DNA of 64,000 nucleotides from Bacteroidota bacterium (lineage in GTDB: Bacteria > Bacteroidota > Bacteroidia > Bacteroidales > UBA7960), in NCBI GenBank assembly GCA_007694165.1, contig RECE01000245.1, forward strand, positions 19,592-83,591, read 5' to 3'. Within the stretch, counting starts at the first letter, position 1. Every line of letters starts with the position of its first letter. The notes under the pieces are model-generated. The model was not told the DNA's origin, ran no database searches, and worked only from the letters and a program-made list of their open reading frames with translations. Made by a program: the position numbers and the translations under genes. Shown here one piece after another: positions 10,699 through 20,752 of the stretch.

Positions 10699-10813
10699 TG
10701 GTCCGTGAGAAAAAGGTTTTTTACTCGTTTGCTAAAACTTTGGTCTGATTCTTTACTTATTGATAGCTTTAGTATTGCAGCAAACCCAGAATTTACATCA
10801 AAATATACACAAG

Positions 10814-11785
10814 ATGCATAAAAGAAATATTTCAGCTTTGTTGTCTCCATATGCCTGTTGCAAGCATATCTTCATTGTTTTTGCTCTGCTGATAACAATG
10901 ACAGGATGCGAGGATTTTTTTATCAGTGAGGTGGATAATGTAAAAATTCCGGGAAGTGAACCCCAGCTGGTGGTAAATTCCTATATCTCGCCCCAGGATA
11001 CTTTGATTAAGGTTTATGTTCACCGAAGCAGGCCCCATGGAATGACTCACGTGGAAGTATCGCCGGTGAATGAAAATGCTGAGGTGTATATGGCCCCCAA
11101 AGGAGGTGAATTTAAAAAGTTGTCCTATGACTTCAACCTGAGAGCGTTTATAATCCCCGCAACCGAATTTCCTGTGGCACCAGGAAAGGATTATCAGCTC
11201 AAAGTGGAAACACCCAACGGTGAGTCTGTTGAAGCAGAATGTCACGTACCTGAACATGCCGTTGAAGATGTTTCATTTGTTGATCTAAGGGTTGTATATG
11301 ATACCTGGGGCGGTATGGAAGTACTGATTGGCTGGTCTGTGAAACCGCTTAAAACCGCTGAAACCAACTATTTTCGCACCGGAGGATTTGTACGCTCCTA
11401 TAGGGTTCGTAATTATGGTGATAATGATACCATATATGCAGGTTCTCAGGATCTTTGGCTTGACCGTGGTAATGAATTATTTTCTGATGCAGCAGGAGCA
11501 AGGTACAATTTCAGGGGAGAGTTTTTTGGCTGGATTGACATCGATGGCACACAGGGTCAGGATGAATACTATCAGAATATCGATTCTGTCTTTGTTACTG
11601 TGATTCAGAGCGATTTTTCTTATTTCCGTTTTCATCAAAGTGTAGAAAATTATTTCTATTATGATGATGACTTTCCCTTTGCTGAACCCGTGCATATTTA
11701 CAGCAACATAAAGGGAGGGTTGGGTGCCTTTGGTGGTTATAGCAGGAGAGATTATTTGTTGCGGGTCTTCCCACCTGCCAACTAA
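10814..11785 (+). CDS. DUF4249-like lipoprotein, partner of the upstream TonB-dependent receptor
   Basis: Lipobox MTGCEDFF; PQLVVNSYISPQDTLIKVYVHRSRP, typical DUF4249 N-terminus; directly downstream of TonB receptor. Confidence 0.8.
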   Translation: MHKRNISALLSPYACCKHIFIVFALLITMTGCEDFFISEVDNVKIPGSEPQLVVNSYISPQDTLIKVYVHRSRPHGMTHVEVSPVNENAEVYMAPKGGEFKKLSYDFNLRAFIIPATEFPVAPGKDYQLKVETPNGESVEAECHVPEHAVEDVSFVDLRVVYDTWGGMEVLIGWSVKPLKTAETNYFRTGGFVRSYRVRNYGDNDTIYAGSQDLWLDRGNELFSDAAGARYNFRGEFFGWIDIDGTQGQDEYYQNIDSVFVTVIQSDFSYFRFHQSVENYFYYDDDFPFAEPVHIYSNIKGGLGAFGGYSRRDYLLRVFPPAN

Positions 11786-11802
11786 AATTGAGACTTAAAG
11801 TC

Positions 11803-11837
11803 TTTGATGAAGTTGTAAAAAACTTTCCCTATTTTTG
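11803..11837 (+). promoter_or_regulatory. Possible Bacteroidota-type promoter (TTTG N23 TATTTTTG)
   Basis: TTTG at 11803 and TATTTTTG at 11830 (TAnnTTTG consensus), 25 bp before ATG 11863; spacing on the long side. Confidence 0.3.
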
Positions 11838-11862
11838 CCGCTTCTAATTTAATGCTCCAACC

Positions 11863-13323
11863 ATGACTTCTAATGTAATATTATTTAGTTTTCTCATATA
11901 TACCCTGCTGATTTTTTCCATTTCGCGTTTTACTTCGCGAAAGGCGAACAATGAATCCTATTTTCTGGGCAACCGAAATTCTCCATGGTATGTGGTAGCC
12001 TACGGCATGATTGGTGCATCTTTGAGTGGTGTGACTTTTATGTCGGTTCCCGGGCTGGTGGAAGCTGAAAGCTTTTCTTACATGGTGCTGGTGATGGGCT
12101 ACCTGGCAGGCTATTTTGTCATTGCCCTGGTGCTGCTGCCCATGTACTACAAGATGAACCTAACTTCCATTTATACTTACCTGGAAAAACGGTTTGGATT
12201 CTCATCCTACAAAACCGGAGCTTTTTATTTTATCATTTCCCGTTTGATAGGTACTTCGTTTCGAATGTTCCTGGTAGTAAATGTATTGCAGTTGTTCGTT
12301 TTTGACCATTGGGGAATTCCTTTCTGGGTTACTGTAGGGTTGTTTATGGTGCTGATATTGCTCTACACTTTCCAGGGTGGAATCAAAACCATTGTATGGA
12401 CCGATACTTTGCAAACAACTTTCATGATTTCGGCTGTAGTGATTACCATATTTATCATTGCCAATTCATTGGGTATGAGCCTGGGAGATTTATGGGGAGA
12501 AGCCTCATCCAGGGGATACACCAAAATGTTTGTTACTGATTATACTGATCCACGATTCTTTCTGAAACAGTTTTTTGCCGGGATGTTTATTACCATTGTA
12601 ATGACCGGACTTGATCAGGATATGATGCAAAAAAACCTCAGTTGCCGCAACCTGAGAGATGCACAAAAAAATATTTTCACCTTTGGATTTATTTTGATTC
12701 CGGTCAATCTTATGTTTCTGTTCCTGGGAGCTGTTCTTTGGATTTATGCCGGCCAATTTGATATTGAATTTCTGCAAAATTCCGACGATCTGTTTCCCAC
12801 GCTTGCCCTTCAATATCTGAGTGTTGTTGCAGGACTTACTTTCTTCTTTGGATTGATATCCGCAGCCTACTCCAGTGCCGATGGCACCCTTACTGCCCTT
12901 ACCACTGTTTTTTGCATCGATTTTCTGGGCCTTAAACGCAAGGCAGGTATTACTGAAGAAAGAATCAAAAAAATCAGGTATATAGTGCATATCACATTTT
13001 CTGTCATTGTATTGTTCATCATTATTGGATACCGTGCCATCAACGACACGGCCCTTATCAGTAAACTGTTCACCATCGCAGGCTATACTTACGGGCCTTT
13101 GCTGGGTTTATACTTTTTCGGACTGTATACCAAATTGCAGGTGCGCGACAAATGGGTGCCCATTTTGTGCATTGCATCACCCATTCTTAGTTACTTGCTC
13201 AGTATTAACTCCGAGCAGTTGCTCTGGGGGTATAAGTTCGGGTTTGAAATCCTGATTGTCAACGGTGGAATTACCGCATTGGGTCTATGGGCTTTGTCTA
13301 GAAAAAAACAAACACAACAATAA
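11863..13323 (+). CDS. Sodium:solute symporter (SSS family)
   Basis: Multi-TM; YFLGNRNSPWYVVAYGMIGASLSGVTFMSVPG; FQGGIKTIVWTDTLQTTFM; GLISAAYSSADGTLTALTT. Confidence 0.93.
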   Translation: MTSNVILFSFLIYTLLIFSISRFTSRKANNESYFLGNRNSPWYVVAYGMIGASLSGVTFMSVPGLVEAESFSYMVLVMGYLAGYFVIALVLLPMYYKMNLTSIYTYLEKRFGFSSYKTGAFYFIISRLIGTSFRMFLVVNVLQLFVFDHWGIPFWVTVGLFMVLILLYTFQGGIKTIVWTDTLQTTFMISAVVITIFIIANSLGMSLGDLWGEASSRGYTKMFVTDYTDPRFFLKQFFAGMFITIVMTGLDQDMMQKNLSCRNLRDAQKNIFTFGFILIPVNLMFLFLGAVLWIYAGQFDIEFLQNSDDLFPTLALQYLSVVAGLTFFFGLISAAYSSADGTLTALTTVFCIDFLGLKRKAGITEERIKKIRYIVHITFSVIVLFIIIGYRAINDTALISKLFTIAGYTYGPLLGLYFFGLYTKLQVRDKWVPILCIASPILSYLLSINSEQLLWGYKFGFEILIVNGGITALGLWALSRKKQTQQ

Positions 13324-13358
13324 ACACAAAGGTTACTGGGTATTGAATTCCCGTTGCT

Positions 13359-13571
13359 TTAGCTCTCATCTTGTAGCACAATTCTTACACACAAGGATTC
13401 CATTCCTTCGTGGCATGCCTGTATATAAGTTTCCACTTCTTTTCGTTTTACCAACTTCGATATTTCAATTTTGAATTCATTGTGGTTTTCCCTGTTGTAA
13501 AGCGAACATAACTGTTCGTAATCGGTCACTATTTCCCGTTGGTCTTCCATGGATTTTTTTTGCAATTCCAT
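13359..13571 (-). CDS. Small hypothetical protein (70 aa)
   Basis: ATG-started ORF in an otherwise empty intergenic gap, charged helical composition. Confidence 0.45.
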   Translation of the reverse strand: MELQKKSMEDQREIVTDYEQLCSLYNRENHNEFKIEISKLVKRKEVETYIQACHEGMESLCVRIVLQDES

Positions 13572-13682
13572 GGGAAAATATGTTAAGTATCACATTGATA
13601 GTTTCTTAATGGTCATGGTACGTAAATTGTTAATGGGTTTGGGAAATAATCAATTAATTCTAATCATTATTAGCAATCAACA

Positions 13683-14966
13683 ATGAAAACAAAAGAAAAA
13701 ATCATTATCACTTTAATTCTGGCCCTGGTAACCGTTTTTCAACTGAATGGCCAATCTCCTGAAGATAAGCCTTTACGGGATTTTCAGCTAAGTATGTTTC
13801 CTCTGGTGGGTACCGATGGGTATCAGACACGTGATTATCGTTATCAGTTTAGCCTTAATATGTTTATGGGACTTACCGGTGGGATACAGGGCCTGGAAGC
13901 AGGTGGTTTCTTAAATATTACTGAGGGTCGTGTTGAAGGAGTGCAGCTTTCCGGTTTTGGAAATGTGGTGAGGGGAGACGTGAAAGGTTTTCAGGGAGCC
14001 GGGTTTATGAATGTTGTTGCCGGCTCCACAGAAGCGATTCATTTTGCCGGATTCATTAACAACATACGGGGAGACCATGAGGGTGTAAAAGGAGCTGGGT
14101 TTATGAATGTAGTGGGTGGCAATAGCCGGTCAGTTACAGGAGCTGGCTTTATGAATGTCACCCGTGGTGATTTTGAAGGAGTAAGTGGTGCAGGTTTTAT
14201 GAATGTTACAGCGGGCAGCTCCCAGGGTGTGATGGGTGCCGGATTTATGAATGTAACAGCGGGAGAGACCCAGGGAGTATATGGAGCTGGTTTCGGAAAC
14301 TTTTCTGCCGGCACGATGCAGGGTGCACAACTGGCAGGGTTTATGAATGTGGCAGGCGATGTGCAGGGGATGCAGATTGCCGGATTTCTTAATGCTGCTT
14401 CAAAAGTTGAAGGCTTTCAGTTTGGTTTTATCAATGTAAGTGATACCATTTCAGGTGTTCCTATTGGTTTTCTGAGCGTAACCCGCAAGGGTGGTTTGAG
14501 ACAACTGGAGCTGGCAACAAGTGATATTATGTATACTAATCTTTCGTTTAAAATAGGGGTGCCTGCTTTTTACAATATTTTCTCGGTGGGTGCAAGGCCT
14601 TTTCACGACAAGTTGTTTACTGCTACAGGATACGGTATTGGTACCCGTATAACTCTTTCTCCCGAAGTGTCATTCCTCCAGCTGGAGGGTCATTCTTACC
14701 AGATTCATCATGACTGGAAATGGTGGGGCAATCAAAAAACAAACCTCCTCAATGAATTTCGTACCCTGTATTCCCATTCTTTAAATGATAGGATTCAGCT
14801 CTTTGGAGGTGCGGTTCTTTACAATCATATTTTCAATACTTCAGGTGATTATACTGCAGATGAGCTGGAGCTTACTTCCAGAAGCTTTTATGAACGCGAG
14901 TGGAAAAGCTATACCTCACAATGGTGGGTAGGTGCACGGGCGGGTGTAACCTTTGTTATCCGCTAA
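13683..14966 (+). CDS. Exported repeat protein (LA_2272-type surface repeat-like)
   Basis: Signal peptide plus about 12 consecutive ~21-aa units such as GAGFMNVTRGDFEGVSGAGFMNVTAGSSQGVM, then a distinct C-terminal region. Confidence 0.8.
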   Translation: MKTKEKIIITLILALVTVFQLNGQSPEDKPLRDFQLSMFPLVGTDGYQTRDYRYQFSLNMFMGLTGGIQGLEAGGFLNITEGRVEGVQLSGFGNVVRGDVKGFQGAGFMNVVAGSTEAIHFAGFINNIRGDHEGVKGAGFMNVVGGNSRSVTGAGFMNVTRGDFEGVSGAGFMNVTAGSSQGVMGAGFMNVTAGETQGVYGAGFGNFSAGTMQGAQLAGFMNVAGDVQGMQIAGFLNAASKVEGFQFGFINVSDTISGVPIGFLSVTRKGGLRQLELATSDIMYTNLSFKIGVPAFYNIFSVGARPFHDKLFTATGYGIGTRITLSPEVSFLQLEGHSYQIHHDWKWWGNQKTNLLNEFRTLYSHSLNDRIQLFGGAVLYNHIFNTSGDYTADELELTSRSFYEREWKSYTSQWWVGARAGVTFVIR

Positions 14967-14997
14967 GCAGTTCGTTCAGAATATAATTTAATAAGTT

Positions 14998-15038
14998 ACG
15001 GGCCCGAAAGACTGTTCTCTATAGTCTTTCGGGCCCGT
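14998..15038. terminator. Bidirectional-type hairpin between convergent genes
   Basis: acgggcccgaaagact - 9 nt - agtctttcgggcccgt, perfect 16-bp stem. Confidence 0.8.
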
Positions 15039-15077
15039 TCTCACTTACCCTGTCAGTTATTTGACTGTGCAAAATGT

Positions 15078-16838
15078 TTAATCGTTCTTTAATATCCTGC
15101 CCACAGGATAAATATTATGCTTCTGGTCATAGTAAGGAGTTTGTTCATAAAACCAGGAAAGAATAGCATAGGGATTATTGGCCATTGAAGGATTCTCCTT
15201 CAGTGCATTGTCAAGACCCTGTCTGAGCGAGGGATCGCTGGCCAGCATCTCGCGGGCCATAGTCTCCATCACATAGCTTTCAAAATACTCAACCCTTTCA
15301 AAAACAGCATTGAAAAATCCCCAGTACACAAAAGAACCCGGAGCCATGGGCTCCAATGCGTGGGCAATGAGGCGTGCACGGGATTGGTTCATAGGTATTA
15401 CAGCTGAACCTTTCAGGTATTCTCTCTCCTGGTGGATAAGCTCTGTGGTGAAAGCAGCAGTTTGTCTCCCTTCATTGGATCGGGATGCCAGCTGAACATC
15501 CCTGAAACGGTAAGTCTCCACGGGAATGGTCCGGTTTTCCTCCAGGATGGTCATCTCTATGCCATGAAGCTGAAGTCTTTCAATAATTTCAGCATATTCC
15601 ACTGGCACAACATATGCCTCGGGCAACATAACACTGTAAGCAGGTTTGTTTTGGTTAAACCAGGGTATCTGATAGGTTACCGGCTTATCAGGTTCATAAA
15701 TAAACCAGTTTCCTCCGGAGAGTGTGCTTTTCTTTTTGGTGTATTCAACCCCAAGAAAGTCAACTATTACTGAATCTGATGTAAGCTCCCATCGCAATGG
15801 AAACTTTTCCTGACGAAAGGCTTCTGAAGCTGTATATTCATCGGCTTTGCTTATAACCTCTCTCAGCTTCTTATCCTGATGAAGGAAATGCAAGGTGTTT
15901 ACAATCATCAGATAGGTTGACTCTACTCTTTTGGGATAGGGTTTTAGCATGTGAGTTTCCAATAACAGGCCGGGCCTGTTGAGCTCTGAGGCATAACTGT
16001 TGGAAAACATGGGATGTCCAACCCGGCTTTGCAATCCACTACGTGGGTCATGCCATGAACGATAGGTGACATAGGGAAAAATGGGGTAATTGTCCGCTTC
16101 CATTGATTTTTCCATGTGGGGCAAATAGTTTTCATTGATCCAACCCATAAGGCCGGGGTCGGCACCCCCGAAAATATCCATGGCATAGGTCATGGTATAC
16201 TGATAATCTCCTCCATTGGTAGAATGCGTATCGATAAAGAAGTCTGGCTCCCAGTGATGCCAGAGTTTAAGCAAGGCCTGCATCTCCTCAGAATCAGCTT
16301 TTAGATAGTCCCGGTTCAGGTTAAGGTTGCGGGCATTGGTGCGCCATCCCATCTCCTCGGGCCCGTCCTGATTGATCCGGTTATAGGGTCCGAACCGTTC
16401 ATGTCCGTCAGCGTTGAGTATGGGAATAAAAAGAAGGGTAATATTGTCAAGGTATTCAAGATGTTTTCCGTGAATTGCTATATCACGCAACAGCTGCAGG
16501 CCGGCATCTTTGCCAACGGGTTCACCCGGATGAATCGACGCCTGGACAAGAACCACCAGGTGTTCAGAATCATGAACATTTCCCGGTGCAAAGTTTTCCT
16601 GTTTATTGACAATAAGTACCCCTAAATCTCTGTTTTGATGACTGCTGCCAAAAACTTCATAATGAATTATGGGCGAACTATCGGCAAGTTGCCGGCTGAA
16701 TGCCATGGTTTCCTCATAAGAGGGAGTGCTGTTGTGTTCGTGCTTTTCATACCAGGTCAGCCATGAATTTTCTGCATCTGCAATAAAAATCCCAGTAGTA
16801 AAAATAAAGAATATAATGAATGTGAGTCTGTTTAGCAT
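15078..16838 (-). CDS. M14 family zinc carboxypeptidase, exported
   Basis: Signal peptide MLNRLTFIIFFIFTTGIFIADA; VQASIHPGEPVGKDAGLQLLRD zinc motif; NLNRDYLK; start trimmed to 16838. Confidence 0.88.
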   Translation of the reverse strand: MLNRLTFIIFFIFTTGIFIADAENSWLTWYEKHEHNSTPSYEETMAFSRQLADSSPIIHYEVFGSSHQNRDLGVLIVNKQENFAPGNVHDSEHLVVLVQASIHPGEPVGKDAGLQLLRDIAIHGKHLEYLDNITLLFIPILNADGHERFGPYNRINQDGPEEMGWRTNARNLNLNRDYLKADSEEMQALLKLWHHWEPDFFIDTHSTNGGDYQYTMTYAMDIFGGADPGLMGWINENYLPHMEKSMEADNYPIFPYVTYRSWHDPRSGLQSRVGHPMFSNSYASELNRPGLLLETHMLKPYPKRVESTYLMIVNTLHFLHQDKKLREVISKADEYTASEAFRQEKFPLRWELTSDSVIVDFLGVEYTKKKSTLSGGNWFIYEPDKPVTYQIPWFNQNKPAYSVMLPEAYVVPVEYAEIIERLQLHGIEMTILEENRTIPVETYRFRDVQLASRSNEGRQTAAFTTELIHQEREYLKGSAVIPMNQSRARLIAHALEPMAPGSFVYWGFFNAVFERVEYFESYVMETMAREMLASDPSLRQGLDNALKENPSMANNPYAILSWFYEQTPYYDQKHNIYPVGRILKND

Positions 16839-17167
16839 GATTTGTTTTTTTATTTGAGAAAAGCTTGCCGGCAAAAATATTGAAATACAGCGAAGCAGGA
16901 AGCTTTGTTTTTGCTTGAATAGTGCCAAAAAAAGTGAAAGTTCACCGGTTGCTTTATTAAACCAGCTTCAATAACCCTTCTCTGGAATTAACTATGCAGG
17001 GTTTCGCTTTGGTTCGTGGATAATTGAAATTCCTTCACAGACTCTTAACTATATGTTTTTTCTTTGAAATGAAGGCATTGGATGCTTGTGAATAAGTAGT
17101 ATTTTCCGTATATTTAAGGCGTCTTAAGTTATAGTTGATAGTATGAATTCTTAAATATATCAGTGTT

Positions 17168-18277
17168 ATGAAAGATCGTTTGGTAACCTTAGCTACAGAC
17201 CATTATACCGCAGCCGAAATCTTAAAAGCCCGTCTTGAAAGTGCAGGTATAGAATGTTTTCTGAAAAATGTAAACCTCTTACAGGGGGCTGTATCTGAAG
17301 GGGTGAAGGTGCAAATCAGGGAGTCTGATGTTGAAAAAGCACTGCGAATAATCATGGAATTAAAAAGTCTTCAGGAGCAGAAGGAAGCCAAAGATATGAA
17401 GGAGATACGGCGTATTCTTGTTCCGGTTGATTTTTCCGGGTTTTCAAAAACCGCCTGCAGATATGCCATCAAACTGGCAGAAAAATATGATGCAGACATA
17501 AAGATCCTTCATGTATTTTATGCCCCCATCGTAGATCTTGTGCCCATTACAGATGCTTATTCCATCCAGGTGGATATGGACATTAACCTTAGAGAAATGG
17601 AAGATCAGGCCCGGAATAAACTGGTTGATTTTGTAACAGAAATAAGGCAAATTGCTGCCGACGAAGGGCTTGAGCAAATCAAGATAAGTTATTCGCTAAG
17701 AGAGGGAATTGTGGAAGATGAAATTGCCATTATGGCCAAAGCCTATAAACCAGGGATTATTGTGCTGGGCACCAAAGGCAAAGGAGAGAAACAAAGCGAT
17801 ATAATCGGCAGTGTGGTATACAGAGTGCTTGACAAAGCAAAAATACCAGTGCTGGCCATCCCCGATAAAGCAAGCCTTGAAGACTTTACCAATGTAAAAA
17901 ATATTGTTTACGTAACTGATTTTGATGAATCTGATTATGTTGCTATCCGGAGACTTATTTACATTGTTTCTGCCTTTGACGTGAAAATTCATTGTGTGCA
18001 TGTTTCCAAAGACAAAGAAGACAAGTGGGATTCGGCAAAGATGGATAACCTGAGAGATTACTTTAAAAGGATCAATAAAAATGTAAAAGTGGAATGCAGT
18101 TTTATCAAAGGCGATAATCCGGTGGATAACCTTGAAGCATTCTGCGAGCTCAATGAAATTGATATTATTGCCCTCAGCAACAAGAAAAGAGGTCTGCTGC
18201 AAAGAATTTTCAATCCCGGGCTTACACGCAAGTTGATCCATTCGGGCAATCTGCCTCTGTTATTGTTCAGAGCCTGA
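17168..18277 (+). CDS. DUF2007-like domain fused to tandem universal stress protein domains
   Basis: N-term TLATDHYTAAEILKARLESAGIECFLKNVN; Usp VPVDFSGFSKTACRYAIKLA and GTKGKGEKQSDIIGSVVYRVLDKAKIPVLAIP; second degenerate Usp. Confidence 0.85.
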   Translation: MKDRLVTLATDHYTAAEILKARLESAGIECFLKNVNLLQGAVSEGVKVQIRESDVEKALRIIMELKSLQEQKEAKDMKEIRRILVPVDFSGFSKTACRYAIKLAEKYDADIKILHVFYAPIVDLVPITDAYSIQVDMDINLREMEDQARNKLVDFVTEIRQIAADEGLEQIKISYSLREGIVEDEIAIMAKAYKPGIIVLGTKGKGEKQSDIIGSVVYRVLDKAKIPVLAIPDKASLEDFTNVKNIVYVTDFDESDYVAIRRLIYIVSAFDVKIHCVHVSKDKEDKWDSAKMDNLRDYFKRINKNVKVECSFIKGDNPVDNLEAFCELNEIDIIALSNKKRGLLQRIFNPGLTRKLIHSGNLPLLLFRA

Positions 18278-18390
18278 TTGCATAATATTTGTAAAATATA
18301 AAAATGGTTGTTCAGTTTTTTTTCTATCAAGATAAACAAGACCCTGTTTGGCTGGTTAATCCATTAGGTACATTTTAACCCGGAGGGTCT

Positions 18391-18828
18391 ATGAGGATTC
18401 GATTGATTACAACTGTTAACGCGCCATTTGAAAGGGTTCATCAGGACTTTAACCAAAAACTCTTTGATTACCTGATGCCTCCTTTTTCTTTGGCTTCTTT
18501 GGAACGATACGATGGGCAAAACCCAGGTGATCTCATTGATCTGAAATTCAATATTCCTTTTCTGGGCCACTGGACGGTTATCATCAAAGAGGCCTGGCTT
18601 TCCCACAGAGAATATGGCTTTGTAGATCGCGGCCTTAGAGTTCCTTTTGGTATTTCATACTGGCAACATATACACAGAGTAGTCGCCCGCAACAACCACT
18701 CCTGTTTTATTATTGATGATATTGAATACGAAACCTCATGGAAGTTTCTTGATTATTTGTTATACCTGCCATTGATGACCATTTTTTATCCCCGCAAATT
18801 TCAATACCGCAAATTCTACAAACAATAA
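18391..18828 (+). CDS. SRPBCC family protein
   Basis: MRIRLITTVNAPFERVHQDFNQKLFDYLMPPF... typical of SRPBCC-like ligand-binding proteins. Confidence 0.7.
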   Translation: MRIRLITTVNAPFERVHQDFNQKLFDYLMPPFSLASLERYDGQNPGDLIDLKFNIPFLGHWTVIIKEAWLSHREYGFVDRGLRVPFGISYWQHIHRVVARNNHSCFIIDDIEYETSWKFLDYLLYLPLMTIFYPRKFQYRKFYKQ

Positions 18829-19082
18829 GTCCCTGGGTTTTCAGGGTAAATTGTTTTTTTCGGAATCGAATCTTTTTCTCTTGAACAGGTGCGTCGCTGC
18901 ATGAGAAGAACCCGGAATGGCATCGCTTGATTAAAAAACTCCAAAAACAACCCCGCACCTTTTCCCTGGTTGCCATCCGGAAATGCAGACTAAAAATTAT
19001 TTGCCTTTAAATTCGCTTCAGAACAGGGCTTTTTTTGTAATTTCGGACTTTTAATAGGGTTATTAATATTGTAAAACGTACT

Positions 19083-20735
19083 ATGCGCAAACCAGGTTTA
19101 TATTTTTTAGTCTTTCTTTTATTTGCTTTTACGTTTTCCTGTAAAGGCCCTTATGAGGATTATTCGCATCTATCACTCTTTCGCTACAATGAAGATGGAA
19201 GTATTACCTCGCTGGATCCGGTATATGCACGTAATCAGGCAAATATATGGGCTACATCACAAATTTTCAACGGGCTGGTGCAGCTCGACACCCTGTTAAT
19301 TGTGAAACCTGCCATTGCCCATAGCTGGGATATTTCAGATGATGGAACTGTTTATACTTTTTACCTGCGCAATGATGTATATTTTCATGATGATGAATCC
19401 TTTGAAGACTTTAAGGGCAGAAGGGTAGTGGCTGAGGATTTTATTTTCAGCTTTGCACGGCTAACAGACCCCACGCTAAACTCACCAGGCAGTTGGGTAA
19501 TGAACCCCGTAGCACGAAGAAATGATGGAACGCTGGATATTGAAGCATTGTCCGACACTGTTTTGCAAATACGGCTCAAAGAACCTTTTCCTCCCATGGC
19601 CGGATTGCTATGCATGCAATATTGTTCGGTGGTGCCCCGTGAGGCTGTTGAAGCCAGGGGGCAGGATTTTCGGAAATCTCCCGTGGGTACCGGCCCTTTT
19701 CATTTTCAGTACTGGAAAGAAGGGGTGAAACTGGTATTCCGAAAAAATGAGAAATATTTTGAGTTTGACGGTAGTGATCGATTGCCATACCTGGATGCTG
19801 TTGCCATTACTTTTATCCAGGACCGGCAAACAGCCTTTCTTGAGTTTATCAAGGGGAATCTTGACATTCTTACCCGAATTGATGCCAGCTATAAGGATGA
19901 ATTGCTTACCCCCCACGGAGAGCTTCAGGAGAAACATCAGGAACGTTTCTACAAACGTACCGGACCGTTTCTCAATACAGAATATCTGGGCATTCTGGTG
20001 GATAATAATGCTCCCAACAGTTTGTCTGCACTGCAGAAAAGAAAAGTAAGGCAGGCCATTAACTATGGTTTTGACAGGGAAAAAATGCTCAAGTATCTTC
20101 GTAATAACCTGGGAACACCCGCTCATGCGGGATTTGTTCCCGTGGGAATGCCCGGCTTTGACAAAAATGAAGGAGGATTTACCTACCAACCCGACAAGGC
20201 AAGGAGATTGCTTGCTGAGGCCGGCTTTCCCAATGGTGAAGGTTTGCCTGCCATCGAACTTTCAACCACCTCTCTGTACATGGATATCGGGCAATATATT
20301 CAGCACGAACTGGCGCGTATTGGAATCCGGATGCAAATCAATGTAATGCCTCCTGCCACATTGCGCGAAATGATGGCCAAAGCAGATGCCCCCTTTTTCA
20401 GAGGATCCTGGATTGCCGATTATCCCGATGCAGAAAACTACCTCGCTCTTTTTTATTCAAAAAATCACACTCCCGCAGGACCTAATTACACGCGCTTTAC
20501 CAGCCATGAGTTTGACAGGCTTTACGAAAAATCCAGCTCTGTTGTTGATGATTCCCTTAGATTTGAATATTATAGAAAACTAGACCGAATTATTATTGAA
20601 GAAGCACCGGTAGTGCCCCTGTTTTATGATCAGTCTGTAAGATTCCTGCCCCATTATGTGCAAGGACTTGAAACCAATCCCTTAAATCATATGCTTTTGA
20701 AAAGAGTGAGAATAGAAAACAGCACAGACCGATAG
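19083..20735 (+). CDS. ABC transporter substrate-binding protein (SBP family 5, peptide type), lipoprotein
   Basis: Lipobox TFSCKG; SLDPVYARNQANIWATSQIFNGLVQLD; KRKVRQAINYGFDREKML; SWIADYPDAENYLALFYSKN. Confidence 0.92.
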   Translation: MRKPGLYFLVFLLFAFTFSCKGPYEDYSHLSLFRYNEDGSITSLDPVYARNQANIWATSQIFNGLVQLDTLLIVKPAIAHSWDISDDGTVYTFYLRNDVYFHDDESFEDFKGRRVVAEDFIFSFARLTDPTLNSPGSWVMNPVARRNDGTLDIEALSDTVLQIRLKEPFPPMAGLLCMQYCSVVPREAVEARGQDFRKSPVGTGPFHFQYWKEGVKLVFRKNEKYFEFDGSDRLPYLDAVAITFIQDRQTAFLEFIKGNLDILTRIDASYKDELLTPHGELQEKHQERFYKRTGPFLNTEYLGILVDNNAPNSLSALQKRKVRQAINYGFDREKMLKYLRNNLGTPAHAGFVPVGMPGFDKNEGGFTYQPDKARRLLAEAGFPNGEGLPAIELSTTSLYMDIGQYIQHELARIGIRMQINVMPPATLREMMAKADAPFFRGSWIADYPDAENYLALFYSKNHTPAGPNYTRFTSHEFDRLYEKSSSVVDDSLRFEYYRKLDRIIIEEAPVVPLFYDQSVRFLPHYVQGLETNPLNHMLLKRVRIENSTDR

Positions 20736-20752
20736 TCTTTGCTTCATTCATC

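Noticed and set aside
14039-14314. Minus-strand ORF of 91 aa (PAPITPWELPAVTFIKPAP...)
   Set aside because: Shadow ORF produced by the opposite-strand GAGFMNV coding repeats.
13900-14400. Regularly spaced repeats that could suggest a CRISPR array
   Set aside because: The period is ~63 bp and fully in frame with a long exported protein; units are degenerate coding repeats without distinct spacers.
18710-18976. Minus-strand 88-aa ORF overlapping the SRPBCC gene end
   Set aside because: Half of it is antisense to a supported CDS and the remainder has no recognisable features.
19608-20189. Minus-strand 193-aa ORF
   Set aside because: Fully antisense to the SBP family 5 protein; no domain signal.
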